Part shown: positions 16,689 through 25,362 of the stretch, piece by piece
How the letters are laid out: the number at the start of each line of letters is the position of its first letter
Position numbering within the stretch: the stretch's first letter is position 1
Assembly: GCA_038850735.1 (NCBI GenBank)
Contig: JAWCLO010000006.1
Coordinates: 1-64,000, forward strand
DNA length: 64,000 bases
Source: Methanomassiliicoccales archaeon
GTDB taxonomy: Archaea > Thermoplasmatota > Thermoplasmata > Methanomassiliicoccales > JACIVX01
Direction: 5' to 3'
Notes under the pieces: generated by a model
What the model was told of the DNA's origin: nothing
Databases searched by the model: none
The model's input: the letters and a program-made list of their open reading frames with translations, nothing else
Made by a program: the position numbers and the translations under genes

Positions 16689-17891
16689 ATGTCGCTGCAA
16701 ATGGACGGAAGACGAAAGGGCAGGCTGACGCTCGCAATGCAGGTCATTGTATTGCTGGGGCTCGTGAGCCTGCTAGGCGACATCATCTACGAAGGAGCGA
16801 GGAGTATTACCGGGCCTTACCTTGCGGTTCTAGGGGCGAGCGCAGCGGTTGTCGGTTTCGTATCGGGCATCGGCGAATTCATTGGATACGCGGTGAGGCT
16901 TCTGTCGGGATACCTTGCCGATCGAACAGAAAGATACTGGGTGATGACGTTCCTCGGCTATGGCCTTCTCGTTTCAATCCCCCTGCTTGCCGTGGCAGGC
17001 CGATGGGAGATTGCAGCAATTCTGATAGTAACTGAGAGAATGGGAAAGGCTATCAGAACTCCTTCAAGGGACGCAATTCTGTCTCATGCCACGAAAGAGG
17101 TGGGGAGGGGGTGGGGGTTTGGAATTCATGAAGCCCTCGACCAGGTAGGTGCTATCATAGGCCCTCTGATTTTCACAGTCGTGTTCATCCTCAAAGGGAG
17201 TTATGAGCAGGGATTTGCCCTGATGGCAATTCCGCTCATCCTCATGATAATCGTTCTCTTCATCGCAATGCGCAAGGCGCCGATCCCCTCGAAGCTCGAA
17301 TCCGAAGAAAAGAACGATTCCGACGACGGAAGGAACAGCTTGCCGAGAACTTTCTGGCTCTACACGATTTTTATCGCTCTCTCCGTACTCGGCTTCGCGC
17401 ATTTTCAGATAATTTCATATCACATGAAGATCGAGTCAGTCGTGCCCGATGCCGAGATTCCGCTTTTCTACGCGGTCGCCATGGGTATTGATGCGGCCGT
17501 TGCGCTGCTTGTCGGTAGATTTTATGATAAAATTGGATTGTGCACCGTCGCCCTCATTCCTCTTCTGACAATCCCCATTCCGTTCCTAGCATTCACGACT
17601 TCTTACATTGCGATACTCTTCGGTACCGTGTTGTGGGGTGCCGTGATGGGGGTACAGGAAACGATCATGAGGGCAGCGATCGCAGATATTTCCCCTTTGA
17701 GGAGAAGGGGGTTTTCATACGGCGTTTTCAACACTGCGTACGGTGCATCGTGGTTCGTTGGCAGCACGATCATCGGCATTCTTTACGAAATCTCGATTTT
17801 CTGGATTTATCTGCTCGTGCTTGCAACTCAGATACTGTCGTTAGTAATCTTCTATCCGGTCGTTCGATGTCGCCCCAAGCAAGGGGCTTAG
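16689..17891 (+). CDS. MFS transporter
   Basis: This 400-residue major facilitator protein has about 12 membrane segments. The characteristic loop between segments 2 and 3 reads S-G-Y-L-A-D-R-T, and an early acidic motif is L-L-G-D-I-I-Y-E-G-A-R-S-I. A large cytoplasmic loop of charged residues (ESEEKNDSDDG) sits between the two halves, near residue 205. Substrate is unknown; export of a drug or metabolite is a common guess for this type. The start may be the ATG at 16689 or 16701. It is followed after 136 bases by a PadR regulator gene with its own promoter, so a regulatory link is possible but not shown. Confidence 0.9.
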   Translation: MSLQMDGRRKGRLTLAMQVIVLLGLVSLLGDIIYEGARSITGPYLAVLGASAAVVGFVSGIGEFIGYAVRLLSGYLADRTERYWVMTFLGYGLLVSIPLLAVAGRWEIAAILIVTERMGKAIRTPSRDAILSHATKEVGRGWGFGIHEALDQVGAIIGPLIFTVVFILKGSYEQGFALMAIPLILMIIVLFIAMRKAPIPSKLESEEKNDSDDGRNSLPRTFWLYTIFIALSVLGFAHFQIISYHMKIESVVPDAEIPLFYAVAMGIDAAVALLVGRFYDKIGLCTVALIPLLTIPIPFLAFTTSYIAILFGTVLWGAVMGVQETIMRAAIADISPLRRRGFSYGVFNTAYGASWFVGSTIIGILYEISIFWIYLLVLATQILSLVIFYPVVRCRPKQGA

Positions 17892-17970
17892 AGCAATGCC
17901 AGTGGAGACAGCGAGCATCTCCGTGTTTGGACGTCATATCTGATCGAAAGTTTTCAAAGAGTAGAGAAAC

Positions 17971-18002
17971 ATTATATATAGGAGATCTTCATATATCATA
18001 TA
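17971..18002 (+). promoter_or_regulatory. Promoter and possible operator of the PadR gene
   Basis: A clear TATA box (ATTATATATAGG, 17971-17982) lies about 50 bases before the ATG. About ten bases on is the palindrome TATATCATATA (17992-18002), covering the expected transcription start. PadR repressors often bind such sites ahead of their own gene, so self-repression is plausible. Confidence 0.4.
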
Positions 18003-18027
18003 GAACATCATAATATGGAGAAACTGC

Positions 18028-18402
18028 ATGCCAGACCTTGCAGATGGTAATTACTGGAAATCCATGATGAACATGGCCCTCACGAAATTCCTCGTACTGA
18101 GGTGTCTCTATCAACAGCCGTCGCACGGCTATGTAATTCTGGAGAAGCTCAGAGCTTTCACGGAAGGCTGTTGCACGCCCACTTATGGAGGCATTTATCC
18201 AATTCTCAGAGAACTTGTAAAAGAGGGATACGCGTCGGTCGAAAGCGAAACGGTTGATGGGAGGGAGCGAAAAGTCTACGCGCTCACGGACAGGGGAAGG
18301 AGGGCATACGAGTGCGCGCTTTCTACATGGAAAGAGGTTATTCCATACCTGCAGAAGGCTGTGGATGAGATGAAGCGCGATACGCCCGATCAGACGGCAT
18401 AG
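18028..18402 (+). CDS. PadR-family transcriptional regulator
   Basis: This 124-residue winged-helix repressor has the PadR core: L-V-L-R-C-L-Y-Q-Q-P-S-H-G-Y-V-I-L-E-K-L, then P-T-Y-G-G-I-Y-P-I-L-R-E-L-V-K-E-G-Y, then R-K-V-Y-A-L-T-D-R-G-R-R. The C-terminal helix (residues 95-118) is for dimerisation. Cys residues (Cys47 and Cys48 in G-C-C-T-P, Cys25) could sense a metal or thiol-reactive compound, consistent with the Cys-rich protein and ArsP-type permease that follow 32 and 185 bases downstream. It probably controls that unit. Confidence 0.9.
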   Translation: MPDLADGNYWKSMMNMALTKFLVLRCLYQQPSHGYVILEKLRAFTEGCCTPTYGGIYPILRELVKEGYASVESETVDGRERKVYALTDRGRRAYECALSTWKEVIPYLQKAVDEMKRDTPDQTA

Positions 18403-18434
18403 TCTGGAAATGTACAAAAAAGGAGGGTTGGTTC

Positions 18435-18542
18435 GTGTCAGAAGAAAAGAAAGGCATCAAAGAAAAGCTATCGAAGTCAAGAAAGGGCTGTTGCGGTGTA
18501 AAGATCGTTCCGAAGGAAGAAGCAGAAAAGGCTGAAAAATAG
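18435..18542 (+). CDS. Small 35-residue Cys-Cys protein, putative metal binder
   Basis: A GTG start at 18435 follows an excellent GGAGG (18422-18426, 8-base spacing) and opens a 35-residue frame ending at TAG 18540-18542. The product is Lys/Glu-rich (MSEEKKGIKEKLSK) with a central R-K-G-C-C-G-V-K-I. The double Cys in a tiny charged protein resembles short predicted metal-binding proteins found beside metal or arsenic permeases. It lies between the PadR regulator and the permease on the same strand, so a metal or metalloid chaperone is a reasonable guess. The ribosome-binding site and position make it likely real. Confidence 0.6.
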   Translation: MSEEKKGIKEKLSKSRKGCCGVKIVPKEEAEKAEK

Positions 18543-18587
18543 CCTTGGGAAATCATTCCAGTTTCCATAGGATAGAAGGGATAACAA

Positions 18588-19529
18588 ATGAGCGAAATGA
18601 TAGGCAGTTTAGCGCAAGCTGGGGAGTTCTTTGTCATCATCATGCTCGAGCTAACCCTGCTCTTTCTCGGGATCACATTCCTTGTTGGGATCATGCAGGA
18701 ATATGTTCCTGAAGAGAAGATCAAGAAAGCTCTTGGCGCAGGCAAGAGAAAAGCGGTTGGAAGCGTTTTTGGTGCGTTTTTCGGGGCGCTCACGCCATTT
18801 TGCTCCTGCTCGACAATTCCCATATTTGTAGGCCTGATCGACGCGGGCGTGCCGTTTGCCATAGCTATGTCGTTTCTCATCGCATCTCCTCTGCTCAATC
18901 CCATCATCATCGGTCTCCTGCTTCTGCTCCTCGGCACCACCATTACATTGATCTATGCTCTTGTCAGCTTCACATTTGCCGTCGGCGTTGGCTTATTGCT
19001 CGATGCCGTGGGATTTGAGAAGCACTTGAAATCTGTGACTGTGGTGGGAAAGGAGGAGAGGGAGATCGTTGCAACAGGGGGGAATTCAACCTTCTGGCAG
19101 AGGCACGGTCCAAGGCTGAGGAGAGCAGGGAGCTTCGCGTGGTCGCTCTTCCTGCACATGTTTCCATATCTGCTTGTCGGCGCTGGTATCGGTGCTTTCA
19201 TCTACGGCTTCGTGCCGCAGGACTTCATCGTTCAGTACGCCGGTCCCGGAAATCCCTTTTCAATTCCAGTGGCTGCAGTCATCGGCGTGCCCATGTACAT
19301 CAGGGCTGAGACGATCATTCCGATAGGCTTCGTGCTCGTTGAAAAGGGCATGAGCGTCGGCACGGCAATAGCACTCATCATCGGAGGTGCCGGCGCGAGC
19401 ATTCCAGAGTTGATGATGCTGGCCGGAATTTTCAAGAGGAAGTTATTGATCGCATTCATCGCCGTCGTTATTGGGGTCGCGATTGCAGCTGGTTATCTTT
19501 CGGATTTTCTTATCATGATCATGAAGTGA
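18588..19529 (+). CDS. ArsP/DUF318-type permease
   Basis: This 313-residue membrane protein of the UPF0718/ArsP family has about eight membrane segments. The hallmark T-P-F-C-S-C-S-T-I-P is at residues 67-76; its two Cys residues probably bind the substrate (trivalent organoarsenicals in ArsP). A mirrored half follows with P-M-Y-I-R-A-E and G-G-A-G-A-S-I-P-E. The cytoplasmic loop around residues 145-185 is charged. Its PadR regulator and the small Cys-Cys protein lie just upstream in one unit. Export of a metalloid or soft metal is likely; the true substrate is unknown. Confidence 0.87.
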   Translation: MSEMIGSLAQAGEFFVIIMLELTLLFLGITFLVGIMQEYVPEEKIKKALGAGKRKAVGSVFGAFFGALTPFCSCSTIPIFVGLIDAGVPFAIAMSFLIASPLLNPIIIGLLLLLLGTTITLIYALVSFTFAVGVGLLLDAVGFEKHLKSVTVVGKEEREIVATGGNSTFWQRHGPRLRRAGSFAWSLFLHMFPYLLVGAGIGAFIYGFVPQDFIVQYAGPGNPFSIPVAAVIGVPMYIRAETIIPIGFVLVEKGMSVGTAIALIIGGAGASIPELMMLAGIFKRKLLIAFIAVVIGVAIAAGYLSDFLIMIMK

Positions 19530-19914
19530 AAAGGAAGCATTGATATCTCGTAAGCGTTGAATTGATGTGTCCGCGGGGATGCTAGAATATTGAAAATGAT
19601 AATGACTCATCGACTTCTCCACTTATTTGAGGAGGCTTGAAAAGCAAACGCCAAATTTGATTTTTTTAATCACCTATATATTAGCAAATCTGGGTGTGAG
19701 TGAGTGCACTGAACATGTAATATTATGAATATCAATGGCTTGCGCTTGCATCGCGCTGTTATCGAATGAAAGTGTTATGGAACGATTTCGCTGGAGTAAG
19801 TTATCGTCACGGTGGAGCAGTTGCATGATCCCCCTCGAAATGGAAGTATTTGGGTACAGTCAGTTGCAACAATGCCAAACCTTTATTTCTTTAAATCCTA
19901 AGTTACCGTCGCAC
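19530..19914. other. Intergenic region before tsr3
   Basis: About 385 bases. A T-rich run at about 19660-19668 may end transcription of the permease unit. An A+T element (CTTTATTTCTTTAAATCC, about 19881-19898) fits the tsr3 promoter. The open frame that continues from tsr3 back to 19735 is not conserved-looking. Confidence 0.4.
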
Positions 19915-20430
19915 ATGATACCAGTTTACGTTTACGAGGGCGGCCAGTGCGATCCGAAGAAGTGCACTGCCAAAAAAATGTCAAGACTGGGGCTGGCTAA
20001 GCCGATAAAGCTGCTCCGTGAAATCCCAAGAGGGAGCATCGTGCTCGATCCGATGGCAGAAAAAGCACTTTCCGCTGAGGATAGGGACAGAGCTTTGAGA
20101 AGGGGGATTGTTGTCATGGATATTTCCTGGGAACACATCGATCTGTTTCCCAAAATCGAGAAGAGTGTGGAGCACCGAGCGCTTCCTTATCTACTGGCCG
20201 CGAACCCTGTCAATTGGGGGAAACCTACGAAGCTGAGCAGCGCGGAAGCTCTGGCAGCAGCATTGCACATCCTTGGTTTTTTTGATCAGGCAAGGAGCAT
20301 CCTGTCAAAATTTTCGTGGGGCGAGCAGTTCATCAACCTTAATAAAGAATTGCTGGATCGCTATGCACAAGCTAAGACAAGTGCTGAGGTCGTAGACATT
20401 CAAAAGGATTACTGCGGATCTCTGCCGTGA
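19915..20430 (+). CDS. tsr3: Tsr3, rRNA aminocarboxypropyltransferase
   Basis: This 171-residue protein is of the Tsr3/DUF367 family, which transfers the aminocarboxypropyl group of SAM to a modified uridine in the small-subunit rRNA during ribosome maturation. Conserved motifs visible are D-P-K-K-C-T-A-K-K-M near the start, V-L-D-P-M-A-E-K, V-V-M-D-I-S-W-E-H, R-A-L-P-Y-L-L-A-A-N-P-V-N-W-G and L-S-S-A-E-A-L-A-A-A-L. The start is at the ATG at 19915 (MIPVYVYEGG), since family members begin just before this strand; the 60 residues upstream in the open frame do not fit. Confidence 0.92.
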   Translation: MIPVYVYEGGQCDPKKCTAKKMSRLGLAKPIKLLREIPRGSIVLDPMAEKALSAEDRDRALRRGIVVMDISWEHIDLFPKIEKSVEHRALPYLLAANPVNWGKPTKLSSAEALAAALHILGFFDQARSILSKFSWGEQFINLNKELLDRYAQAKTSAEVVDIQKDYCGSLP

Positions 20431-20551
20431 TATAGCACATCAATTTTCTTCGAAAGCGGAAAGATGAAAGTATTTTGTAGGCGATCAAATTCTGCAACCG
20501 CTCAAAATTCATTTACTCGGAGCCGTTATATACATCAGATTCTTACGGCCT

Positions 20552-23218
20552 TTGCCGCGTTTCACGCCAGGAGGCATCGATCTCTTGCCAGTTGAATACT
20601 CGAACGAGGATCTCATCGCCAGATGGGAAGAGTTTTTTGAAACATCAGCGTACAGAATCAAGATTCTCGAAGCTTCTGATCTTTTCCCTGAGGTGAGGAG
20701 CCTTCTTATTCCTTACTCGGATATTGACCAGTTCGACCCCGATGTTGCAGATTATCTTCTCCAGCATCCTTACAAATCGCTATGGGCTGGAGAGCAGGCG
20801 ATGAGAAAACTTGTGCCGCCAGGAAGAGAAGGTGTCGATATTCATTTGCGGATCACTGGACTGCCTAGGGACAGCAGGATTGAAATTAGAAAGTTACGCA
20901 GTAAGCATCTTGGCAAGCTCATTTCCGTTGAGGGTCTCGTGAGGAAGGCCACCGAAGTCAGACCCAGAATCACGAACGCTCTCTTCCAATGTATGCGGTG
21001 CAATGCCATCATCAAAGAGCCGCAAGAGGGTCTTTATTTTAAGGAACCACTCGAGTGCCATAAGGAACAAGGTGGATGCGGGCGTGCCGCAGGCTCTACA
21101 AGGTTCAAATTGCTGACTGAGGACTCCCATTATGTTGATACGCAAAAGATTGAGATTCAGGAGAGCCCCGAGGGATTAAGAGGGGGCGCTCAGCCAGAAA
21201 GGCTCATTGGATACCTAGAAGACGATATCGCCGGCAAGGTCGCTCCTGGGGACCGCGTAATTCTCAACGGTGTGCTTCGCTCGGTGCAGAAGGGGACTCA
21301 AATCAAGTCGACGCTTTTTGATATCAATTTAGACATCATTTCGGTGGAATTCCAGCAGCATGAGTACGAGGAAATCGTAATCAGCGAAGAGGATGAGCAG
21401 GAAATCATTAGGCAGGCGAAGAGTCCCGACATCTTTGAGAAGATTGTGCGATCGATCTCGCCTGCGATTTACGGTTACGAGATAGAGAAGGAAGCGATCG
21501 CTCTGCAACTCTTTGGCGGAGTCCCGAAGCAGCTCGAGGACGGGACGAGGATTCGCGGCGACATTCATATCCTGCTTGTCGGTGACCCTGGTGTTGCCAA
21601 GTGCGTCACTTGCGATGCCGAAGTGACACTTGCGGACGGCTCAAGGCGCAGGATTGGCGAAATAGTCGAAGAGGCGCTGGCATGTGGTAAGATCGAAAAA
21701 GTCGACGACGGTTTCTATGCGGATATAAATCTGGACATCCTGACCTTCTCGCACCGTGGCATTGTTGAAAAGGGAAAAGCCATAAGGGCGTGGAAGCGGC
21801 GTGCACCAGATTACCTATTCCGCTTGACAACTGAATGCGGCAGGACGATCATCGCAACGCCGACGCATCCGCTGTTTGTCCAAAACGGCCCGCGGATACA
21901 GCCGAGAAGAATAGACAAGCTTTCTGTGGGGCATTACATTGCTGTGGCTGAGGGATGCGGAAGAGCAGGACCAGATGACACCATAGGATATGCTCGCGGA
22001 CTCATGTGGGACAGGATAGCGTCGATTGAAAAGCTTCCTGCGGAAGACGACTGGGTTTACGATATTGAAGTGGAGGGTACTCATAATTTCATCGCAAACG
22101 GCATCCTTTCGCACAATAGCCAATTATTACGGTACATGTCTGAACTCGCTCCTCGCGGGATTTATGCGTCTGGAAAAGGCTCATCGGCAGCGGGGCTTAC
22201 AGCAGCCGCCGTTAAAGACGAATTTGGGGAAGGCAGGTGGACGCTTGAGGCAGGGGCCCTCGTTCTGGCTGACAAGGGGATTGCAGCAATCGATGAGCTG
22301 GACAAGATGGAGGAGCACGATAGGAGCGCAATGCACGAAGCGATGGAAAGCCAGACGGTAACTGTAGCCAAGGCAGGCATCACGGCAAGGTTGCAGTGCA
22401 GGTGCGCCATACTGGGTGCGGCAAATCCGAAATACGGCAGGTTCGAAGAGCATAATTACATCGCAGACCAGATAAACTTACCACCAGCTCTGCTTTCGAG
22501 ATTTGACCTCATTTTTGCCATGACGGACAGGCCGGACGCGGAGCTCGATGCAAGAATCGCCGATCACATACTCAAAGCGCACCGATGGGGTCAGATCAGA
22601 AAGTACAGCGACCCAACCGAGATCGCCGGCATTCAGTTGGACGCTATTGCGAAGGATAGCCAAGAGCTCGTTCCGGTGTTTTCCAGGGAGTTCTTCAGAA
22701 AATACATTGCATATTCGAAGCGCATAGTCCCCGTGCTTACTGATGAGGCAATGAGAATCATCCACGATTATTATCTCCAAATAAGAAAGCAAGGTGAGGG
22801 CGAGGGGTCCTCCGTCCCGATCACTGCTAGGCAGCTCGAAGCATTCGTCCGGTTATCCGAGGCGAGTGCGCGGGCGAGGCTGAGTTACCTAGTGACGGCC
22901 GATGACGCGAGGCGTGCTGTGAGGATCGTCGAATACTACTTGAGAAAGATTGCCGGAGAAGCCGGAAGGCTGGATATCGACATCATCACAACCGGTGTGA
23001 GCAAATCGCAGCGCGAACAAATCAGCGTGCTGAAGAAACTCATCGCAGACCTTGCAGACCCAGCCAAGGGCGTATCGGTGGAGGCACTAGTTCAAGCAGC
23101 GGACGCAGAGGGGATTTCCGAGGACCGTGTGAGGATGCTGCTGAAGCGACTCAGTTCTGTAGGTGAAGTGTATTCTCCTTCGCCAGGTTATTACAAGTTG
23201 GTATCGGAGGAGTTTTAA
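20552..23218 (+). CDS. mcm: MCM replicative helicase containing a mini-intein
   Basis: The 888-residue precursor yields a 716-residue MCM after splicing. It is the hexameric helicase that unwinds DNA at archaeal forks. The N-terminal domain carries zinc ligands Cys147, Cys150, Cys169 and Cys176. The AAA+ domain has Walker A G-D-P-G-V-A-K (344-350) interrupted by a 172-residue intein before S-Q. Walker B is A-I-D-E-L-D-K-M, sensor G-A-A-N-P-K-Y-G, Arg finger L-S-R-F-D-L, and a winged helix occupies the last 75 residues. The start is a TTG about 25 bases after a TATA box (TTATATA, about 20525), nearly leaderless. DUF424 and Nmd3 genes follow with almost no gap. Confidence 0.95.
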   Translation: MPRFTPGGIDLLPVEYSNEDLIARWEEFFETSAYRIKILEASDLFPEVRSLLIPYSDIDQFDPDVADYLLQHPYKSLWAGEQAMRKLVPPGREGVDIHLRITGLPRDSRIEIRKLRSKHLGKLISVEGLVRKATEVRPRITNALFQCMRCNAIIKEPQEGLYFKEPLECHKEQGGCGRAAGSTRFKLLTEDSHYVDTQKIEIQESPEGLRGGAQPERLIGYLEDDIAGKVAPGDRVILNGVLRSVQKGTQIKSTLFDINLDIISVEFQQHEYEEIVISEEDEQEIIRQAKSPDIFEKIVRSISPAIYGYEIEKEAIALQLFGGVPKQLEDGTRIRGDIHILLVGDPGVAKCVTCDAEVTLADGSRRRIGEIVEEALACGKIEKVDDGFYADINLDILTFSHRGIVEKGKAIRAWKRRAPDYLFRLTTECGRTIIATPTHPLFVQNGPRIQPRRIDKLSVGHYIAVAEGCGRAGPDDTIGYARGLMWDRIASIEKLPAEDDWVYDIEVEGTHNFIANGILSHNSQLLRYMSELAPRGIYASGKGSSAAGLTAAAVKDEFGEGRWTLEAGALVLADKGIAAIDELDKMEEHDRSAMHEAMESQTVTVAKAGITARLQCRCAILGAANPKYGRFEEHNYIADQINLPPALLSRFDLIFAMTDRPDAELDARIADHILKAHRWGQIRKYSDPTEIAGIQLDAIAKDSQELVPVFSREFFRKYIAYSKRIVPVLTDEAMRIIHDYYLQIRKQGEGEGSSVPITARQLEAFVRLSEASARARLSYLVTADDARRAVRIVEYYLRKIAGEAGRLDIDIITTGVSKSQREQISVLKKLIADLADPAKGVSVEALVQAADAEGISEDRVRMLLKRLSSVGEVYSPSPGYYKLVSEEF
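21602..22117 (+). other. Mini-intein within mcm (172 codons)
   Basis: The insert starts at Cys351 (C-V-T-C-D-A-E-V) and ends at His521-Asn522, followed by Ser as the +1 residue. Block B T-P-T-H-P and the terminal block (V-Y-D-I-E-V-E-G-T-H-N-F, then I-L-S-H-N) are intact, so splicing should work. No LAGLIDADG motifs are seen and the length leaves no room for a homing endonuclease. The site splits the ATP-binding loop between Lys and Ser, so unspliced protein cannot hydrolyse ATP. Confidence 0.93.
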
Positions 23219-23512
23219 TTGATTACCTTGCGCGTTCATAGGAGCGGGAGGGAAATCGTGGTGGCCGCCTGCGACAAGGATCTGATTGGAAAAGTCTTTC
23301 GTGAGGGTGAGCTGCATCTAGAAGTTTCAAGAGGATTCTACGAAGGTGACGATGCAGACGAGGAAACGCTTGTTAACAGGCTCTCAATGGCAACCATCGC
23401 AAATCTCGTTGGCGAGGTCACTGTTGGCATAGCAATTAGGCATAACTTTATCAATGAGGACTGCGTGTTGAGGATTGCTGGTGTACCCCACGCACAAATG
23501 GTGAGAATCTAG
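23219..23512 (+). CDS. DUF424 family protein
   Basis: This 97-residue archaeal protein of the DUF424 family starts at a TTG that directly follows the mcm stop. Family features include the A-A-C-D-K-D-L-I-G-K-V-F-R-E-G segment and the late pattern I-A-I-R-H-N-F-I-N-E-D-C-V-L-R-I-A-G-V-P-H-A-Q. It is small and soluble, with no known biochemical activity. It is wedged between mcm and nmd3 with gaps of 0 and 1 bases, so it is made from the same transcript and may have a role in replication or translation. Confidence 0.88.
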   Translation: MITLRVHRSGREIVVAACDKDLIGKVFREGELHLEVSRGFYEGDDADEETLVNRLSMATIANLVGEVTVGIAIRHNFINEDCVLRIAGVPHAQMVRI

Positions 23513-23513
23513 A

Positions 23514-24587
23514 ATGTTTTGCGTCAACTGCGGCCGCGAAGGCCCTTTATACGAAAACCTATGCGCATCGTGCTTCCTCGAGAAAACGCAGTTTACCAAG
23601 ATCCCTGATCACGTGGACTTGGTCCAGTGTACGCTATGTGATGACTTTCTTTTAGATAGGTCATGGCGTGCATATGGATCGATCGAAGAAGCTGCCTGTG
23701 AGCTCGCAGTTCAGTCGATCTCCATCCGCAGAGGAGCGCTCTTGAGCGATAGCAGCGTCAAAATCGTGCAGAAGGATGAAAGGAATTATGGCCTCGAAAT
23801 CGAAGCTGAGGTTAGAATGGGAAATCTTGAGAAGAGAGAAAGACTTTCGACAGTTGTCCGCATCAAGAAGGGACTATGCCAGCGGTGCAGTAGGATCAAA
23901 GGATCGTATTACGAATCGATCATACAGGTGAGAACGAGAGAAAGGGAGTTTCCGAAGGAAGAGATGGAAGCCATGCTGTCGGAAATTGAAACGCTCGTAG
24001 AGAAGGCATCGAATAGGAGCCGGGATGCGTTTATTTCGAAAGTTGAGGAAGAGCAGGGAGGATTCGATGTTTACCTTTCATCATCTTCATTGGGCAAGGC
24101 CGTATCAAGGGAGATCTCAAGGATATACGGCGCCGAATTCAAGGAATCCCCTAAGACCGTTGGAAGGAAGGACGGAAGGGATGTCAGGCGACTCACTTAT
24201 CTCGTTAGGCTGCCCTCCTATCGTGCGGGAGACGTGATACGCCACAAGGGCGTCCTTTACTGCGTTCAGGGGATAAGTCCTCAAGGGGTGAGGCTAGCAC
24301 GCCTTGAAACGCATGAATCTGTTGTTCTGTCAGGCAGCGAACTCGAGTCAGCAAGGGTCCTCGCTAGGAAAGAGGACATTGAGGATGCAGTAGTGTTAAG
24401 AGAGGAGGAGAAAGAACTGGAGATCCTCGACCCCTGGTCGCTGAAACCCGTTGTCATTAAGAAACCATCGGGCTACAGAAGAAGGGAGAAGACAGCAAGA
24501 ATTCTCGTGCTGGACGATCAGATATATCTTGTACCCCGTAACCGGGGAGCTGGTGGTTTGGGAAAATCAAATGCTTCTGATGAATGA
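23514..24587 (+). CDS. nmd3: Nmd3-family ribosomal protein
   Basis: This 357-residue archaeal Nmd3 homologue has four CxxC pairs forming the N-terminal zinc-binding region: Cys3/6, Cys17/20, Cys39/42 and Cys122/125. Eukaryotic Nmd3 is the export adaptor of the large ribosomal subunit; in archaea it is thought to act in large-subunit assembly or translation. The C-terminal half is beta-rich (Y-R-A-G-D-V-I-R-H-K-G near residue 237). It follows DUF424 by one base and ends two bases before the convergent cinA-like gene. Confidence 0.93.
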   Translation: MFCVNCGREGPLYENLCASCFLEKTQFTKIPDHVDLVQCTLCDDFLLDRSWRAYGSIEEAACELAVQSISIRRGALLSDSSVKIVQKDERNYGLEIEAEVRMGNLEKRERLSTVVRIKKGLCQRCSRIKGSYYESIIQVRTREREFPKEEMEAMLSEIETLVEKASNRSRDAFISKVEEEQGGFDVYLSSSSLGKAVSREISRIYGAEFKESPKTVGRKDGRDVRRLTYLVRLPSYRAGDVIRHKGVLYCVQGISPQGVRLARLETHESVVLSGSELESARVLARKEDIEDAVVLREEEKELEILDPWSLKPVVIKKPSGYRRREKTARILVLDDQIYLVPRNRGAGGLGKSNASDE

Positions 24588-24589
24588 AA

Positions 24590-25345
24590 TCAATCTTCAA
24601 TGAATGCATCACGCGACTTCTCGATGAGCTCTTTGAGCTCTTCAGCTGCCTTTTCCACGGTTTCCTTGTTATCCCCCTTCACTATAACCCTGTTCCCCCT
24701 TTCACGCCACTGCTCGTCTGGAAGCGAGGCAATCTGCACATTGTATTTTCTCACTATCTGATTGAACAGCGGCTCCATCGTCGTCTCACCACGCCAGGCT
24801 CTGATTTCCACAGTATATACTCTTTCAGGCTCGATCCTAGGCAGGATGTATGCTTCGAACATAGGGATCATTTCCTTGGGAAAGCCAGGGAGGCAGAAGA
24901 TTGTCATTTTGCCCTTTCTTGCCTCGATGCCGCAGGCGGCGCCCGTGAGATTTTTAAGCGCAATGGCCCCCTTTGGAATCGTTGCCATCCTAAGCGCCTC
25001 CTCATTAAGGACCGGCCTCTTGCCGTACATTCTCTTTACAGCCTCGCTCAGCCACTCGACCGCCTCCTCGTGGACTTCGAGATCTGTGCCGAGAAACTCT
25101 GCAACGGCGTATCGGGTCAAGTCGTCGAGGGTAGGACCAAGTCCTCCCGTGAGGATGATGACGTCGACGCCCCGACTCTCAGCGGATTTCAAAACATCAA
25201 CGATTTCTGCCTTATCATCGCGCATGATCGTGATCATATTCACGGACGCGCCTTTCTGCTTGATCATCTGGATCATCTGTGCGGGGTAAGGGTTTATCTC
25301 ACCGGTAAGGAGCTCGTCGCCGATGTGGACAATTTCAATCTTCAA
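24590..25345 (-). CDS. CinA-like molybdopterin-binding-domain protein
   Basis: This 251-residue protein of COG1058 type has one MoCF/CinA N-terminal domain (I-G-D-E-L-L-T-G-E-I near residue 8; T-G-G-L-G-P-T-x-D-D at about 66-75; C-L-P-G-F-P-x-E-M near residue 150) and a C-terminal alpha/beta tail. The amidase half of full CinA is absent. Such proteins hydrolyse dinucleotide pyrophosphates such as ADP-ribose or NAD derivatives in some species. It ends two bases from convergent nmd3. The ABC exporter genes lie upstream on the same strand, ending 17 bases before its ATG. Confidence 0.88.
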   Translation of the reverse strand: MKIEIVHIGDELLTGEINPYPAQMIQMIKQKGASVNMITIMRDDKAEIVDVLKSAESRGVDVIILTGGLGPTLDDLTRYAVAEFLGTDLEVHEEAVEWLSEAVKRMYGKRPVLNEEALRMATIPKGAIALKNLTGAACGIEARKGKMTIFCLPGFPKEMIPMFEAYILPRIEPERVYTVEIRAWRGETTMEPLFNQIVRKYNVQIASLPDEQWRERGNRVIVKGDNKETVEKAAEELKELIEKSRDAFIED

Positions 25346-25362
25346 CTCCGCACCCCCTAATT

